NCBI GenBank assembly: GCA_963693285.1
Contig: OY848918.1
Location: 906,001-970,000 of the forward strand
Source of the DNA: Xestospongia muta
Lineage: Eukaryota > Porifera > Demospongiae > Haplosclerida > Petrosiidae
Length of the DNA stretch: 64,000 bases
Reading direction: 5' to 3'
Of the stretch, positions 48,020 through 61,079 are shown piece by piece. The notes below the pieces were generated by a model. The model was not told the origin of the DNA and searched no databases. It saw only the letters and a list, made by a program, of their open reading frames with translations. The position numbers and the translations under genes are program-made. Each line of letters begins with the position of its first letter. Positions within the stretch are counted from its first letter, which is position 1.

Positions 48020-50034
48020 ATGTCTATCTTACATTTGATAATGATTATGATGATAATATCTGTGAAATTGGCCAAAGTTGGTAAGTAACAAAATAAATGA
48101 TAATGAATATATTATGCAAGTTAAAACATACTATAACACAGTTGTCATTTTACAGAGATTACAGTTCATCCTCAGTCAGTCAATACTACTCTCAATTCAA
48201 CAGTTAATTTCACTTGTGAAGCTGTTGCTGTTGAAATTAGTTTTAGAGTTAATGCTGAATCAGCATCTGATACAGATGTCATAAGTAGAGGATTTTTTCA
48301 GCAACCACAAACTACTCTCAGTGATGGTAGAAAAAGAAGAGTGGTATCAGCTAAAGCATTAATTGATAACAATAATACTAATATAGCATGTAGGGCTATT
48401 GGTTCAGAGCTAGTAAACAGCCACAAAGCTGTGTTAATGATACAAGGTAATTTATCATTAGATTATACATCAGATATTATTGCTATGTATATACTATCCA
48501 GGATTACTAGCTCCTGTTAAAGATCTAACTGCTACAGTTCTCAATAGATCTAGTGTATCACTGATGTGGTCTGTACCATATACATTGGATAATGTACCTA
48601 TCACTGGATATAACATCAATGATGATCAAGGAACACTTATAGACACAGTTAATACTACTGAGTACATCCTGACATCTAGTAATGATGATCCATGTAATGT
48701 AACTACTGTATATGTCTCTGGTATTAATGGAGCTGGTATAGGAGATAGTAATAATGTCACATATTATATTGCTAGAGGTATGGATTTATTGTTTTGAAAA
48801 TAGTTTAGTTTACATTTTAGCTCCCAAGAGTAACTTATACACACAGTTATTACTACTAATACAACCAACAGTCTATGATACAACAATATCAATACAAGCA
48901 TTTGTTGATGTATGTGCAACATTATCTTAACAGTGAAAATAAACTGAATGTCATTATAATATATACAGGTGAGTCATCTTTGTCCTGGAGAGTATCCTAC
49001 TAGTGTAGATATTATAATAAAGAATTCTACTGGTCATATAGTACATAGTCTCACTGATGGTACATTGTCTCTTATTACTGGACACCAGTTTGTTGTCAAT
49101 GAGTATATTATATTGTCTAGTAAAGTTAATATACCTATCTCAACTGAGGTTACATTCAGTAATCTTGATGGAGAATTTAATGTATTAACAGATGTGGAGT
49201 TCAGTAAGTCTATATATTATCTCCTGTTTATTAATTGTTTGTTTTATTATAGTAACTTCAGTTAATATCAGTGTTAATAATAACAGTATTTGTATTCAAT
49301 GTTATTATATTGATAAGACTACTAAATTAGGATGTCAACTGGATCTAGTCAATGATACTAAAGTACTTTATAGAGTCCAATTATTAAAGAATTCAACTAC
49401 TAACAAAGTTAATGATTGTATAGTAAATATATCAAGTGGTTACTATGACCTCTATACATATGATATTAATGAGAATAGTACAATAAATAGTGTTCCTATT
49501 GATATCAAATATCAAGTATTTGTACCTACTGAGTTGATACTTAGATCCTCTATAGTCCTATCTACTATTTACACACTCCCTTCAATGCTACCATCAAGAA
49601 CAACAACAACAACAATACTACCTTCATGTAAGTATTATCTTGTCACAGTGATAACTATATATATTTCATTTTAGCTCAGTCTGGTCAATTCAGCAGTACT
49701 ACTATAATTATTATCATTACTACCACTATACCAGTAATACTAACTGTAGCAATAATTGTGGCTATAATTATCATTATTATTATTACAACTATCAAGAGAT
49801 ATCAACAAAGTATATATATATTCTCTTTATGTACAATATAATGTTATTATATTTTTAGGTCACAATATAACTGATAATGATGCCAATACACAACAGAACG
49901 AAGCTTATGATGTCATTGGACAGTTTAAAATGAAAGTAGTTCATAATTTGTCATATGAAGATGTCACAACTCATGTCAATATAGCACCTGATTATGTTAA
50001 TGTTAGAAACAAAAATGAAAGGGTTTATGATTAA
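48020..50034 (+). CDS. Type II Ig/FN3 receptor with ITIM-like tail, copy A, intact
   Basis: Eight exons join in phase: 48020-48080 (signal peptide MSILHLIMIMMIISVKLAKV), 48156-48446 (Ig: NFTCEAVAVEISFRV, NIACRAIG), 48502-48777 (FN3: TLDNVPITGYNINDD), 48821-48909 and 48969-49203 (FN3), 49253-49627 (terminal FN3 with CIQCYY and a Thr/Pro stalk), 49675-49809 (uncharged TM), 49859-50034 (tail). The product is 545 residues with many N-glycosylation sites. The tail has EAYDVIGQ, LSYEDVTT and PDYVNVRN. LSYEDV fits the ITIM consensus, and YVNV is a known type of Grb2 SH2 ligand. Location: plasma membrane. Ligand unknown. It is divergent from a dead minus relative and convergent with another. Confidence 0.9.
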
Positions 50035-50339
50035 TTTCAGTACTTTATACATAAATTAGTGAGTTCTAAAATATGTACCATGTCTCAATATATTTGAGGA
50101 TTTTATTTACTAAACAAAGGTGTACTCTGTTTGTATTTATTCTGTTGAACCCCTAGGACAAAAAGTATAACTTTGTTTTATTGTCAAACTTTCTTCATTA
50201 TATTTTATTACTCAAATGTGTATAACTCCTTTTAAAATTGAATAAATTATAATATCACTGTCACTCTTTTATGTCACTCTAATGAAAAAATGATATAATG
50301 ATAATATACCAATACTGGCCTTACTTTGGTTCCTGTTTG

Positions 50340-50850
50340 GGTGACTCAGTATGAGTCTCACCATTTTATTTCCTTTTCCGATAATTTAGAACACATATTA
50401 ATAATGTTAATATTGCTATTTTATCAGTAGAATTAAAATAATTCCACCACATACACCAATAATATATTGCACTACAGTAGATAATGAATTAGTCATCATT
50501 ACAATAGATATACTTACATATTAGTGTTGATATAGCTGGTAATATATCAGTTATTACAATATCTCTTAATATTATAGCTGGTAATATTGATGTTAGTAGT
50601 ATATCATAATCTACATCATATACATAGACTGTATAATTACCAGCTGTCAAGTGATGAAGAGATATTGAGAAAAGAAGTAAGAAAACCTGTTTCATACAAA
50701 AGATAATACACACACACAACATAACATGTGATATATAACTTACCAAATGGAATTCCCCAAGCCCCACATTTGAGATGGGTCCATTGTGTTGTGAAATATT
50801 TATGAATTGGTGAATAGCTATAACAATCAATAATAATAACAATAACTAGT
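50340..50850 (-). pseudogene. Type II receptor remnant, two exons fused by deletion
   Basis: The minus-strand reading starts in an FN3 exon (FLLLFSISLHHL, an altered form of the exon at 53210-53250) and switches directly to the terminal FN3 exon (TAGNYTVYVYDVDYDILLTS). A weak TM region follows near 50420-50480. Compared with 61080-62510 in copy B, about 1 kb has been deleted. No product is expected. Confidence 0.7.
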
Positions 50851-50859
50851 AATAATCAA

Positions 50860-51600
50860 TAATATTTAACTCATACATGTACATGTACATGTACATATAC
50901 ATACATACATATACATGTTTCTATATATATATATATATATATATTACTTGAAGGAACAAGTTGAATTAGGTGTACGTTTCTGGCCTTTTGCTGACTAAAG
51001 ATGTCAATAATAATGTGATTAAAATTTGATGTTTTAGAAAATATGAAAAAGTTCACTCTCAATGGCTAACATATCTAGATCTGTCAGTTGATCCTTTATT
51101 GTGGTCCTGGGCATAAAAATTTCACTAATTGGGGGAGGGGAGTATAATGTTAATGGTAGGGGAAGTACATATATCAAACCTGCAATATACAACCTAAATC
51201 AGGAACCCAACCCAATTGGATACATTTCGGTGACACTTGATTTTAACAGACAGCTTGTGGTATTCTTGCTCCACATTTTATTAAGTAACAAAACCCAATA
51301 ATGACTTCACACTCCCAGTATTATTGTCTGCATCTCCAGAAACACTGACTAAGAGCCCACAGAAATAGCAATCGCCCCAAGATACAATTTTTATGGTATT
51401 CCATATGAGATCCTTGAAAAACATTGAGGGTTTAGTGGAATTATGATATTATCATTAACAAAACATGGGTATGGTTATAATAATTTTGACAAGAAATATA
51501 AATCATGAATTTAGAACTAATATAATTTATAATAGTAGTGACTTCTAATACAAAATAAACCTTAGCCTATAACATTAATAATACAGTAAATCAATTTTAT
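50860..51600. other. Intergenic, no gene seen
   Basis: It includes a short alternating TA/CA tract at 50875-50945. An open frame at 51101-51301 lacks any support as a gene. Confidence 0.4.
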
Positions 51601-51639
51601 ATTATATAATAGCTTACTGATGTTATATCATTCTTCACA

Positions 51640-52005
51640 TCATATATCACCTTTTATTGATGAATTATCATTGACATCTCTATCATCTTTTATTGATGAA
51701 TTATCATTAACATATCTATCATCTTCTGTTGGTGAATTATCATTGACATCTCTATCACCTTCTGTTGGTGAATTATCATTGACATCTCTATCACCTTCTG
51801 TTGATGAATTATCGTTGACATCTGTATCACCTTCGTTTGGTGAATTATCATTGACATCTCTATCACCTTCTGTTGGTGAATTATCATTGACATCTCTATC
51901 ACCTTCTGTTGATGAATTATCGTTGACATCTGTATCACCTTCGTTTGGTGAATTATCATTGACATCTCTATCATCTTCTGTTGTTGAATTACCATTGACA
52001 TCTAT
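51640..52005 (-). repeat. 36-bp coding minisatellite, ten units
   Basis: On the minus strand each unit encodes 12 residues of the form DVNDNSPTEGDR. Units vary at a few positions (SSTEGDR, SPNEGDT, SPTEDDR). Three successive unit types are repeated as a 108-bp higher-order block. The frame is kept across all units and ends in a stop at 51640. The acidic, Asn-rich array forms the putative cytoplasmic tail of the receptor. As 36 is a multiple of three, other frames and the opposite strand are also open. Confidence 0.9.
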
Positions 52006-54711
52006 TGCCATTAATAAAATATAGAGTCACATTAAAAACACAATAACTCACTTGTTTTTTTTAATCCCACATGTAAAAATTATAACACACAGTAATATTA
52101 TTACTATTACTAACAAAATAGTTCCAATCACACCAATAAAAATATAATACCCTTTCATAAAAAATGAATAAGTTATCATTACAATAGAGATACTTACATA
52201 TTGGTGTTGATATAGTTGGTAATATATCAGTTATTACAATATCTCTTAATATTATAGCTGGTAATATTGATGTTAGTGGTATATCATTCTCCACATCATA
52301 TACATAGACTGTATAATTACCAGCTGGAAGATTATCAATACAATCTTGTACAGTAAGATCTCTTGGACTGTTTTTAACAAATGTTTTGTTCATTGAAGTC
52401 ACTCCAATCACACTAACATAACATGACTTAGCAGATGGAGCAGGTGAAAATACACACTCCACACACATAGAATTACCATTACCATAAGCAGTAGCATTTA
52501 TAACATCATATGTACCTATATCATATAATAATATCAATATATTACATAATATCACTATCTCTTACTTAAAGTATGTATCAATGGATCACTTTGTCCAGCA
52601 TTATTACTGAATATAATAGAGAGATTACAGAGTTGATGTCGAGATGCTGACAGATTATCTGTTGTGTTCATAAGTTGACTTGAATATTCTATCAGATATG
52701 TTTTATTAAATATAACTACATCATTACATTGTACAGTGACTGTAGCATTCTCTGGAGCTTCAGATGAACATTCCAGAATAATCTACAGCAACTATGGTAA
52801 TCATATAAAACCACTATTGGATAGACTCACTGGTATATTAAACGTCAAGTTGACTTCTTTATTTATATAGGACAGAATAATAAATGTAGTATTTTCTTTA
52901 GCAGATCTTGGAGCTAAAACGACATGATAAAATAAACACACATATTAGTTATTTTAACTAACCTCTTTGAAAAGAGAAGGTATTATTGTTATGTTCACCT
53001 TCACCCAGTTCATTTATACCATATATGGTATATGTATAGCGATGACCAAATAAGTCCTGATCTTTATACTTGTATTTGTTTCCATTAATAGATACATTTT
53101 GCAATAACATCTTGTTGACATCATCATATATCAGTAGTATATAGTAAGATATCTGGACTCTACTGTCTACATTAGGAGGATCCCAACTGATAGTAATAGT
53201 AGTACAGTTGTCAAGTGATGAAGAGATATTGAGAACAGAAGTAAGAAAATCTGTCTCATACAAGAGATTATATACACACACAACATAACATGTGATATAT
53301 AACTTACCAAATGGAAATACATTGATAATATGATCAAACTGTCCAGCTGGATTACTAAGAGTTACCTCAACAAGATATGTCCTCAAGTTAACAGGTGATG
53401 ATATATTAACTATTATCAGTTGATTATTAACTGAAGACAGTGTCACATCATTAGATAATGTTTGTTGTAGAACATCATTAGAGTCCTTGATATTTACTGT
53501 AACATTAGTAGGATACTCACCAATACATAGACCACTGACCTAGAATGAAAGGTATTAAAACTATTTACTGAATATTAAATGTACAATAAGGATATCATAA
53601 CACTTTACATAGTAGCATAACTCCCACATATCATATTTCACTGTCTTACTATCCTACATAGTCATTCCATGTACTGTATTCCTACATGTATCTATACAAC
53701 TGACATTAACTAATACTTGAAATAAAACATTATCTCTTTTCACTGTTGGCCTACCAATATTAGAATAGTTTGAGGAACTGAAATATAACAGAAATGTAAC
53801 ATCACTGTATAACATAATATGTTACCTCTAGCAATATAGTACATGACATTATTACTATCTCCTATACCAGCTCCATTAATACCAGAGACATATACAGTAG
53901 TTACATTACATGGATCATCATTACTAGATGTCAGGATGTATTCAGTAGTATTAACTGTGTCTAGAAGTGTTCTTTGATCATCATTGATGTTATATCCAGT
54001 GATAGGTACGTTATCCAATGTATATGGTGCAGACCACATCAGTAACATACTAGATCCATTGAGAACTGTAGCAGTTAGATCTTTAACAGGAGCTAGTAAA
54101 CCTACATCAATATATCATAATAATATGACATCTATAACATTAGCTCACCTTGTATTCTTAATACAGCAATGTCATGCACTGTTTACTAGCTCTGAATTAA
54201 TAGCTGTACATACTATATTAGTGTTATTGTTATCTTGTAGTGCTTTGGCTAATAACACTCTTCTTTTTCTACGATCTCTGAGAGTATTTTGTGGTTGTTG
54301 AATAAATCCTTTATTTATAATATCTGCATCAGATGCTGATTCAGCATTAACTCTAAAACTAATTTCAACAGCAATAGCTTCACAAATGAAGTAAGCTGTT
54401 GAATTGAGAGTAGTATTGACTGACTGAGGATGAACTGTAATATCTGTAAAAATAATTAGTATTAACTGTTATAGCGATGTTCAGTTTCATTACAACATCA
54501 TCTAGATATCATGATACTTACTAACTGCAGTGACAAGAGCAGGTGTAATAGAAACCATCATCACAGTCAGTATAAAATATAAAGTGACATCATTAGACTG
54601 ATTGAAATATATCTCTATACATACGAAACAATGCGGATTCCCCCCACACAAAAATGCATTTAGTTTGACATCACTTCCTAAAATTAATAAAAATAAGGCG
54701 ACTCTACTCAA
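51640..54711 (-). pseudogene. Type II receptor with minisatellite-encoded tail; two frameshifts
   Basis: The exon series on the minus strand: signal (54521-54711; FILTVMMVSITPALVTA), Ig (about 54150-54443), FN3 (about 53828-54100), FN3 (about 53690-53775 and 53307-53540; VSGLCIGEYPTNVTVNIKD), FN3 (52963 to about 53250 and 52830-52916), FN3 (52567-52785), terminal FN3 (52197-52515; KSCYVSVIGVTSMNKTFVK), TM (about 52053-52152; FIGVIGTILLVIVIILL) and tail (51640-52005). It is the fullest copy of the many-FN3 form. The Met used by related signal peptides is lost, so translation would need ATG 54711. The Ig exon has an extra base near 54175. The TM-to-tail junction is out of phase by one in an A8 run. 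These point to a pseudogene, or to sequence errors at single bases. Confidence 0.75.
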
Positions 54712-55220
54712 CGTCAGGAATGAAACATATCAGCAAATAACAAGTTTTTTTTTCTATAATAATAAACCCTATTAGTGTACAACTAGAGATTTACTATAAT
54801 AATATTAAATATATATATATATATTAGGAATAAAAATACGTTAATACAAATTACTTTTATTTGCAGTACATATCATACACTTGTACCTGTAAAAGTGTTA
54901 ATGCTACATTATTTTCTAATTATTATTAGTATGTTAATTTAGTTGTATGATATTATAAATAGCTAGTGTTCAATGAGTCTTTTTAATAGTTATAATTAAG
55001 GAACTTATTTGAGTTATATAATTCTGGTCTTGTATATAGTAATATCAAATCTTTTAAAGTACTTGATAAATATACAGACTGATAATAATCTTGATTATGC
55101 TGACACAGCAATATTTACATGATATTAGTAAAAATTGCTTGCACTGGTTATCTAAAATTGAGGATTTTCCTGTTAAATAATAACAATTATTGATATAGTA
55201 GTAATTAATAATTTGTAAAA
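54712..55220. other. Intergenic, no gene seen
   Basis: AT-rich sequence with a short (TA) tract near 54808-54823. It separates the minus receptor at 54711 from receptor relics to the right. Confidence 0.4.
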
Positions 55221-56500
55221 ATGTCAACTGGTTTGATTGTATTCTTTTCAGTATTAGTAGTAGCAGGACTTAATAAAAATCATTTGTCAAATGACTATTA
55301 CAAAAGTGGTCTTCCACAACAGTAGTAGGTGTTTCTAACAGACAGTATCAACACAACTGGGATGGTTTACAGCTGTAGAGTTACTAGTCCATCACTAGTT
55401 AGTGTGTGGTTCACTATCATGTTGTACAGTTATTTCATATGAAGAATATGGAACAATGAAATTTGTAGGAAATCAATAAATAAAGTAATAGTTAGTCTAA
55501 TTTATTATTTACTGTATTTAATAATAAGTCCAGATATAATAATACCAAACACTATCAATGATATCACAATAGTAATAGCAATTAAATAATAACATATTTG
55601 TCAAAAGTAATCAACAAGCCAATTAATTTTGATATCCTCTTTCAGGTGGATTAGCTAACAAGAGGTCTTATAATAACAAAGTGATCAATATGACATACTT
55701 GATGGTATAAAGATGACTTCACTCCAGGTAGGTCTTGGGGCTTTATTGGCATATTTATCAATATCATATACACTGATATTAGTATTATTAAATACAGAGG
55801 GAATATACAGACATTGAGTCAATGTATAATTGAAATAGAAAGTATAGTTATAGATAAATCCATTAATTGGATGTTCAAACTCAACTATACATCCCAGAGC
55901 TGAGTTATTTTGAGTGATAGTAACTTTAATATCTAGTGTTATCAACCTGACAGATGATCACATTCTGTGAGTGCCCTAAAATGAATACATTAATCACTCA
56001 TTGTTATAAACTTATATAATTTATGTTTTGCTCTTCTCAATTAAGCTCTCTCCAACAATATTAGAAAATATAAACTGAAGAGAAGAGAACTGGTATTTTT
56101 TATCTTGTACATATTATGATGATGTCCTCCAAACTCAATATGTCTCCTCATTTTATGATCAGATAGTTTGTACTTAGTAATATACTCTCTTTGACCACAC
56201 CTTCTTATAATCTTAAAATCAGAGTCAGTTCAGATATAACTGTAGCTGTAAGTATAATACATACAATTAGTATACATATTATGATTAACTGACCTCAGCT
56301 TGAACATGTATACAAACGTGTTTATCATTACATTCTCTTACATGTACATTAGAATTAATAAATATTGATTCTATGAGAGGAGAAAACAGTTAGAGATTAT
56401 ACTATTAATATCCACTGTAGCTATTACTTTAATACAAACAAATTGGTATACATATTATGATCATCTGACCTTGAAAAGTTCCTAAATAAAAGGAAGTAAT
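55221..56500. pseudogene. Relics of another receptor pair
   Basis: On the plus strand MSTGLIVFFSVLVVAGLNKN (55221) looks like a signal peptide. It is followed by Ig-like scraps with stops (NTTGMVYSCRVTSPSLVSVW, about 55345-55410). On the minus strand an exon at 55685-55950 is a terminal FN3-like domain (SALGCIVEFEHPINGFIYNY, NISVYDIDKYANKAPRP). Smaller pieces extend to about 56500. The minus exon is only distantly like types I-III. Both are incomplete. Confidence 0.5.
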
Positions 56501-57299
56501 CATTACTATGAAAAAACACATATCTTACTTGATGATATGTGTATCATATATGTGCCATATAGAGTGTTTGCTCAGATATGATACAAATATGATAATTGAT
56601 CATTAATATATATATAGTACATCTATACTCTATAGGGTAAAGATGAGATAGTTGTTTTATTACACCTATGTATACCATATCATAGACATCATTTATAAAT
56701 TAGAATTGATATATGAAGAAAAAGTAATTTTAATATAACATTAATTGTTAATAACTTACTTCCAATTCATCTCTATCAATGTTCTGAATATTCAGTACAT
56801 CCAAGTCCCCTTCAATAGGTTTATGATAGCTTATTGATGTTACAATCAATTTACAACATTGTCTCTGTTATCTATACTTCACAGCTGGAAGTAGATTTAT
56901 TGTTCTGTTAATAATTGTTCATTTGGTTTGTTGGATGTCTATCCATTGTTTGTAGTTCATTCCACTCCATTTTTTCTTCTAAAGAAGGAAGACTGTTCAA
57001 AGTTATATTAAATACTCTCTCTAAAGTCTCAGCAGAAAATACTACAATTTAATGGATTTAATACTATAACTGCCCTTTTGAAATGCTTGTATCATATTAC
57101 TATAATAGCAAAAATGAAGACAATGGCTATTACTTCGCCCACTACACTACCACAGTACATAAAATGGCATCAACAATAAACTACTAACATTTAAAATGAA
57201 ACATTATCTCCTTTTTCTGTTAATATAAGTTATACTGGAATAGTTTGTGGAGCTGAAAAAGAAAAGTAATCAAAATTAATGATAGGAAACTACTCCATA

Positions 57300-58510
57300 T
57301 ACACATTCCATATATGGTAATAGTACCAGTCCATTAACACCAGAGACATATACAGTAGTTATATTACATGGATCATCATTACTAGATGTCAGGATGTACT
57401 CAGTGGTATTAACTCTGTCTAGAATTGTTGGTTTAGTTTTGTTTTTTATTTTTAGTTAGTATTAGTTATATTTGGTCTTTGAACATTATTTTTTGTTATT
57501 TTTAGTTTGTTTAGCTCTTAGTTATTGTTAGTTAGTATTTTCCAGCACTAAGTGTTATTGTATGTGATTGTAGATAAAATACTAAGCAATATATTTAGGC
57601 ACATGATATTGATAGCAGTGCCTATGTAAGGATGGCCTTGATGTCTATTGAAATTTATTGTCAAATAGCACAGAACATATCACTCACAATGCATCAAAAT
57701 ATCTCGATAGTTGTCAAGCTCCCTCTCTAGGATAATGTCCATGTTGTGAATGATATAAAAGCTAAAGCAATGTTTCTAATCAGTAAGCATCACAAAAGAA
57801 GTTTATGAAAATGCTGAATTGTTCATGTTTCTTCTTCTTATGTACTGCAATAACTCAATCAGTAAAAGAAGATTTGCCACCATTTTCACAGATGCAGAAC
57901 AATTTGAAACAAACAATTTGTTTTAATTAGTTATAGGTAGTTAACTTTAATATAATTAGACTAAAGTAATAGGATTTTAGCTTTAGTTATAGTTAACTAA
58001 AACAACAATACTGTATTAACTGTGTCTAGAAGTATTCCTTCATCATCACTGATGTTATATCCAGTGATAGGTACATTATCCAATGTATATGGTGCAGACC
58101 ATTTCAGTAACACACTAGATCCATTGAGAATTGTAACAGTTACTGTATATTGTTTGTGAATTAATAGAGTTACATGATATTTTAGTATTATTTGTATTTT
58201 GTAATACATTTGCTAATTCTCTTTCTAATATAACTGAGAGTAAATTGTTCTTGTTGAGTAAATCCTCTGTTAACAACATCTACATCAGATACTAAAATAT
58301 TATTATTGTAAAGCTGGTTTCAATTTCAATAGTAAAAGCTTCATGAGTGTTACTGTAATAACTATATAATTTACCATCTAAACTGAAACAATAGATATCA
58401 TTATCACATTAAGTATCAAGTGTAATGCAGCCATTATTGACTGTATGCACAGACAACAGTGAGGATATATCAGCAGCTACATAATTGTTGACATTTATTA
58501 CATCAATCTA
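57300..58510 (-). pseudogene. Type II receptor relic split by an insertion, copy B
   Basis: This is the copy B equivalent of 46560-47830. It has a degraded Ig exon (about 58220-58350) and an FN3 exon in two parts (58032-58140 and about 57330-57424) around the insertion at 57425-58012. Stops and missing segments match copy A. Confidence 0.75.
57425..58012. mobile_element. Insertion of about 590 bp with a 19-bp target duplication, copy B
   Basis: The target duplication is 57406-57424 and 58013-58031 (GTATTAACTCTGTCTAGAA and GTATTAACTGTGTCTAGAA). The sequence parallels 46741-47340 throughout, so it was inserted before the block duplicated. Confidence 0.75.
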
Positions 58511-58695
58511 CGCAATGATGTGTTACAAAAATATGTCAAACAAAACAGGAACTTGGTATATAGACTATAACTCCACCTACATCTAGTTATATAAATACAT
58601 AATAAAGCTGTGTATTAGGAATATATTATTAGTCTATACTAAGAGATTGATTTTTGACTTTAGTTGTCATCAAGTCATTGTCTATTTAGTTAAAG

Positions 58696-60736
58696 ATGTC
58701 TATCTTACATTTGATAATGATTGTGATGATAATATCTGTAGAGTCAGCCAAAGTTGGTAAGTAACTAAGTACATGATAATGAGTGTATTATGCAAGTTAA
58801 AACATACTATAACACAGTTGTCATTTTACAGAGATTACAGTTCATCCTCGGTCAGTCAATACTACTCTCAATTCAACAGTTAATTTCACTTGTGAAGCTG
58901 TTGCTGACGAAATTATCTTTAGAGTTAATGATGAATCAGCATCTGATGCAGATATTATAAATAAAGGATTTAATCAACCACTACAAAATACTCTCAGTGA
59001 TGGTAGAAAAAGAAGAGTGTTATTAGCTAAAGCACTAATTGATAACAATAATACTAATATATCATGTACAGCTATTGATTCAGAGCTAGTAAACAGTCAC
59101 AAAGCTGTGTTAATGATACAAGGTAATTTATTATTAGATATTTTATCAGATATTACTACTATGTATATACTATCCAGGATTACTAGCTCCTGTTAAAGAT
59201 CTAATTGCTACAGTTCTCAATAGATCTAGTGTATCACTAATGTGGTCTGCACCATATACATTGGATAATGTACCTATCACTGGATATAACATCAATGATG
59301 ATCAAGGAACACTTCTAGACACAGTTAATACTACTGAGTACATCCTGACATCTAATAATGATGATCCATGTAATGTAACTACTGTATATGTCTCTGGTAT
59401 TAATGGAGCTGGTAAAGGAGATAGTAATAATGTCATGTACTATAACACTAGAGGTATACGTGTATTTTTTAGAAAAAATAATTTACTGTTTCTTTTAGTT
59501 CCCAAGAGTGAGTCAACACACGTATTACTACTGATACAACCGACAGTCTATGATACAACAATATCAATACAAGCATTTATTGATGTAAGTACACCAAAAT
59601 CATAAGCACTCCAGCATAGTAATAACAGTGAAAATAACTGAATGGTATTACAATATACACAGGTGAGTCATCTTTGCCCTGGAGAGTATCCTACTAGTGT
59701 AGATATTATAATAAAGAATTCTACTGGTCATGTAGTACATAGTCTCACTGATGGTACATTGTCTCTTATTACTGGACACCAGTTTGTTGTCAATGAGTAT
59801 ATTATATTGTCTAGTAAAGTTAATATACCTATCTCAACTGAGGTTACATTCAGTAATCTTGATGGAGAATTTAATGTATTAACAGATGTGGAGTTCAGTA
59901 AGTCTATATATTATCTCCTGTTTATTAATTGTTTGTTTTATTATAGTAACTTCAGTTAATATCAGTGTAAATAATAACAGTATTTGTATCCAATGTTATT
60001 ATATTGATAAGACTACTAAATTAGGATGTCAACTGGATCTAGTCAATGATACTAAAGTACTTTATACAGTCCAATTATTAAAGAATTCAACTACTAACAA
60101 AGCTAATGATTGTATACTAAATATATCAAGTGGTTACTATGACCTCTATACATATGATATTAATGAGAATAGTACAATCAATACTGTTCCTATTGATATC
60201 AAATATCAAGTATTTGTACCTACTGAGTTGATACTTAGACCCTCTGTAGTCCTATCCAGTATTTACACACTCCCTTCAATACTACCATCATCAACAACAA
60301 GAACAACAATACTACCTTCATGTAAGTATTATATTGTGTCACTGATGACTATATATATTTTATTTTAGCTCAGTCTGGTCAGTTTAGCAGTACTACTATA
60401 ATTATTATCATTACTATATCTACCACTATACCAGTAATAATATTTGTAGCAATAATTGTGGCTATACTTATCATTATTATTATTACAACTATCAAGAGAT
60501 CTCAACAAAGTATATATATATATTCTGTTTATATACAATATAATGTTATTATATTATTAGGTCACAATATAGCTGATAATGATGTCAATACACAACAGAA
60601 TGAAGCTTATGATGTTATTGGACAGTTTAAAATGAAAATAGTTCACAATGTGTCTTATGAAGATGTCACAACTCGTGTCAATAGAGCACCTGATTATGTT
60701 AATGTTAGAAACAAAAATGAAAGGGTTTATGATTAA
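58696..60736 (+). CDS. Type II Ig/FN3 receptor with ITIM-like tail, copy B, intact
   Basis: It has the same eight-exon plan as 48020-50034: signal at 58696, Ig 58832-59122, FN3 about 59178-59454, then two exons ending with the exon GEYPTSVDIIIKNSTG, terminal FN3 plus stalk to about 60321, TM about 60369-60511, tail 60561-60736. Splice signals and phases are intact. The tail has EAYDVIGQ, VSYEDVTT and PDYVNVRN, so the three tyrosine motifs are conserved. The Ig exon differs from copy A at 17 of 97 residues, while the exon around GEYPTSV differs at one of 78. Surface receptor; ligand unknown. Confidence 0.9.
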
Positions 60737-61079
60737 TTTCAGTACTTTATATAAGAATAATAAAAACCTAATAAGTGAGTTTTAAAATGTACAAAATGTC
60801 TCAATATATTTGAGGATTTTATTTACTAAACAAAGGTGTACTCTGTTTGTATTTATTCTGTTGAATTTTTATTTACTGTCAAACTTTGTTCATTATATTT
60901 TATTACTCAAATGTGTATAACATCTTTAAAAAATTGAATGAAATTATAATATCACTGTCACTCTTTTTTGTCACTCTAATGAAAAAATGATATAGTGAAA
61001 GTATACCAATACTGGCCTTACTTTGATTCCTGTTTGGGTGACTCACTATGAGTCTCACCACATATTTTCCTTTTTCAAT

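Larger units (their letters stand above)
45990..50650. repeat. Segmental duplication, copy A (partner about 56720-61300)
   Basis: The two blocks align along their whole length. Each has a minus pseudogene carrying the same 0.6-kb insertion, a divergent plus type II receptor, and a following minus receptor 3' end. Copy A has lost most of that last minus gene by deletion (see 50340-50850); copy B retains more. By eye identity is high in most introns and membrane-proximal exons, and lower in the Ig exon. Confidence 0.85.

Noticed and set aside
51640..52005. CRISPR-like appearance of regularly spaced repeats
   Set aside because: The 36-base units abut with no unique spacers and the sequence is intron-containing eukaryotic DNA. 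It is a coding minisatellite.
51620..52024. Plus-strand and second minus-frame ORFs across the 36-bp array
   Set aside because: A repeat length divisible by three keeps all frames open. Only the frame with VNDNS matches the receptor tail position and strand.
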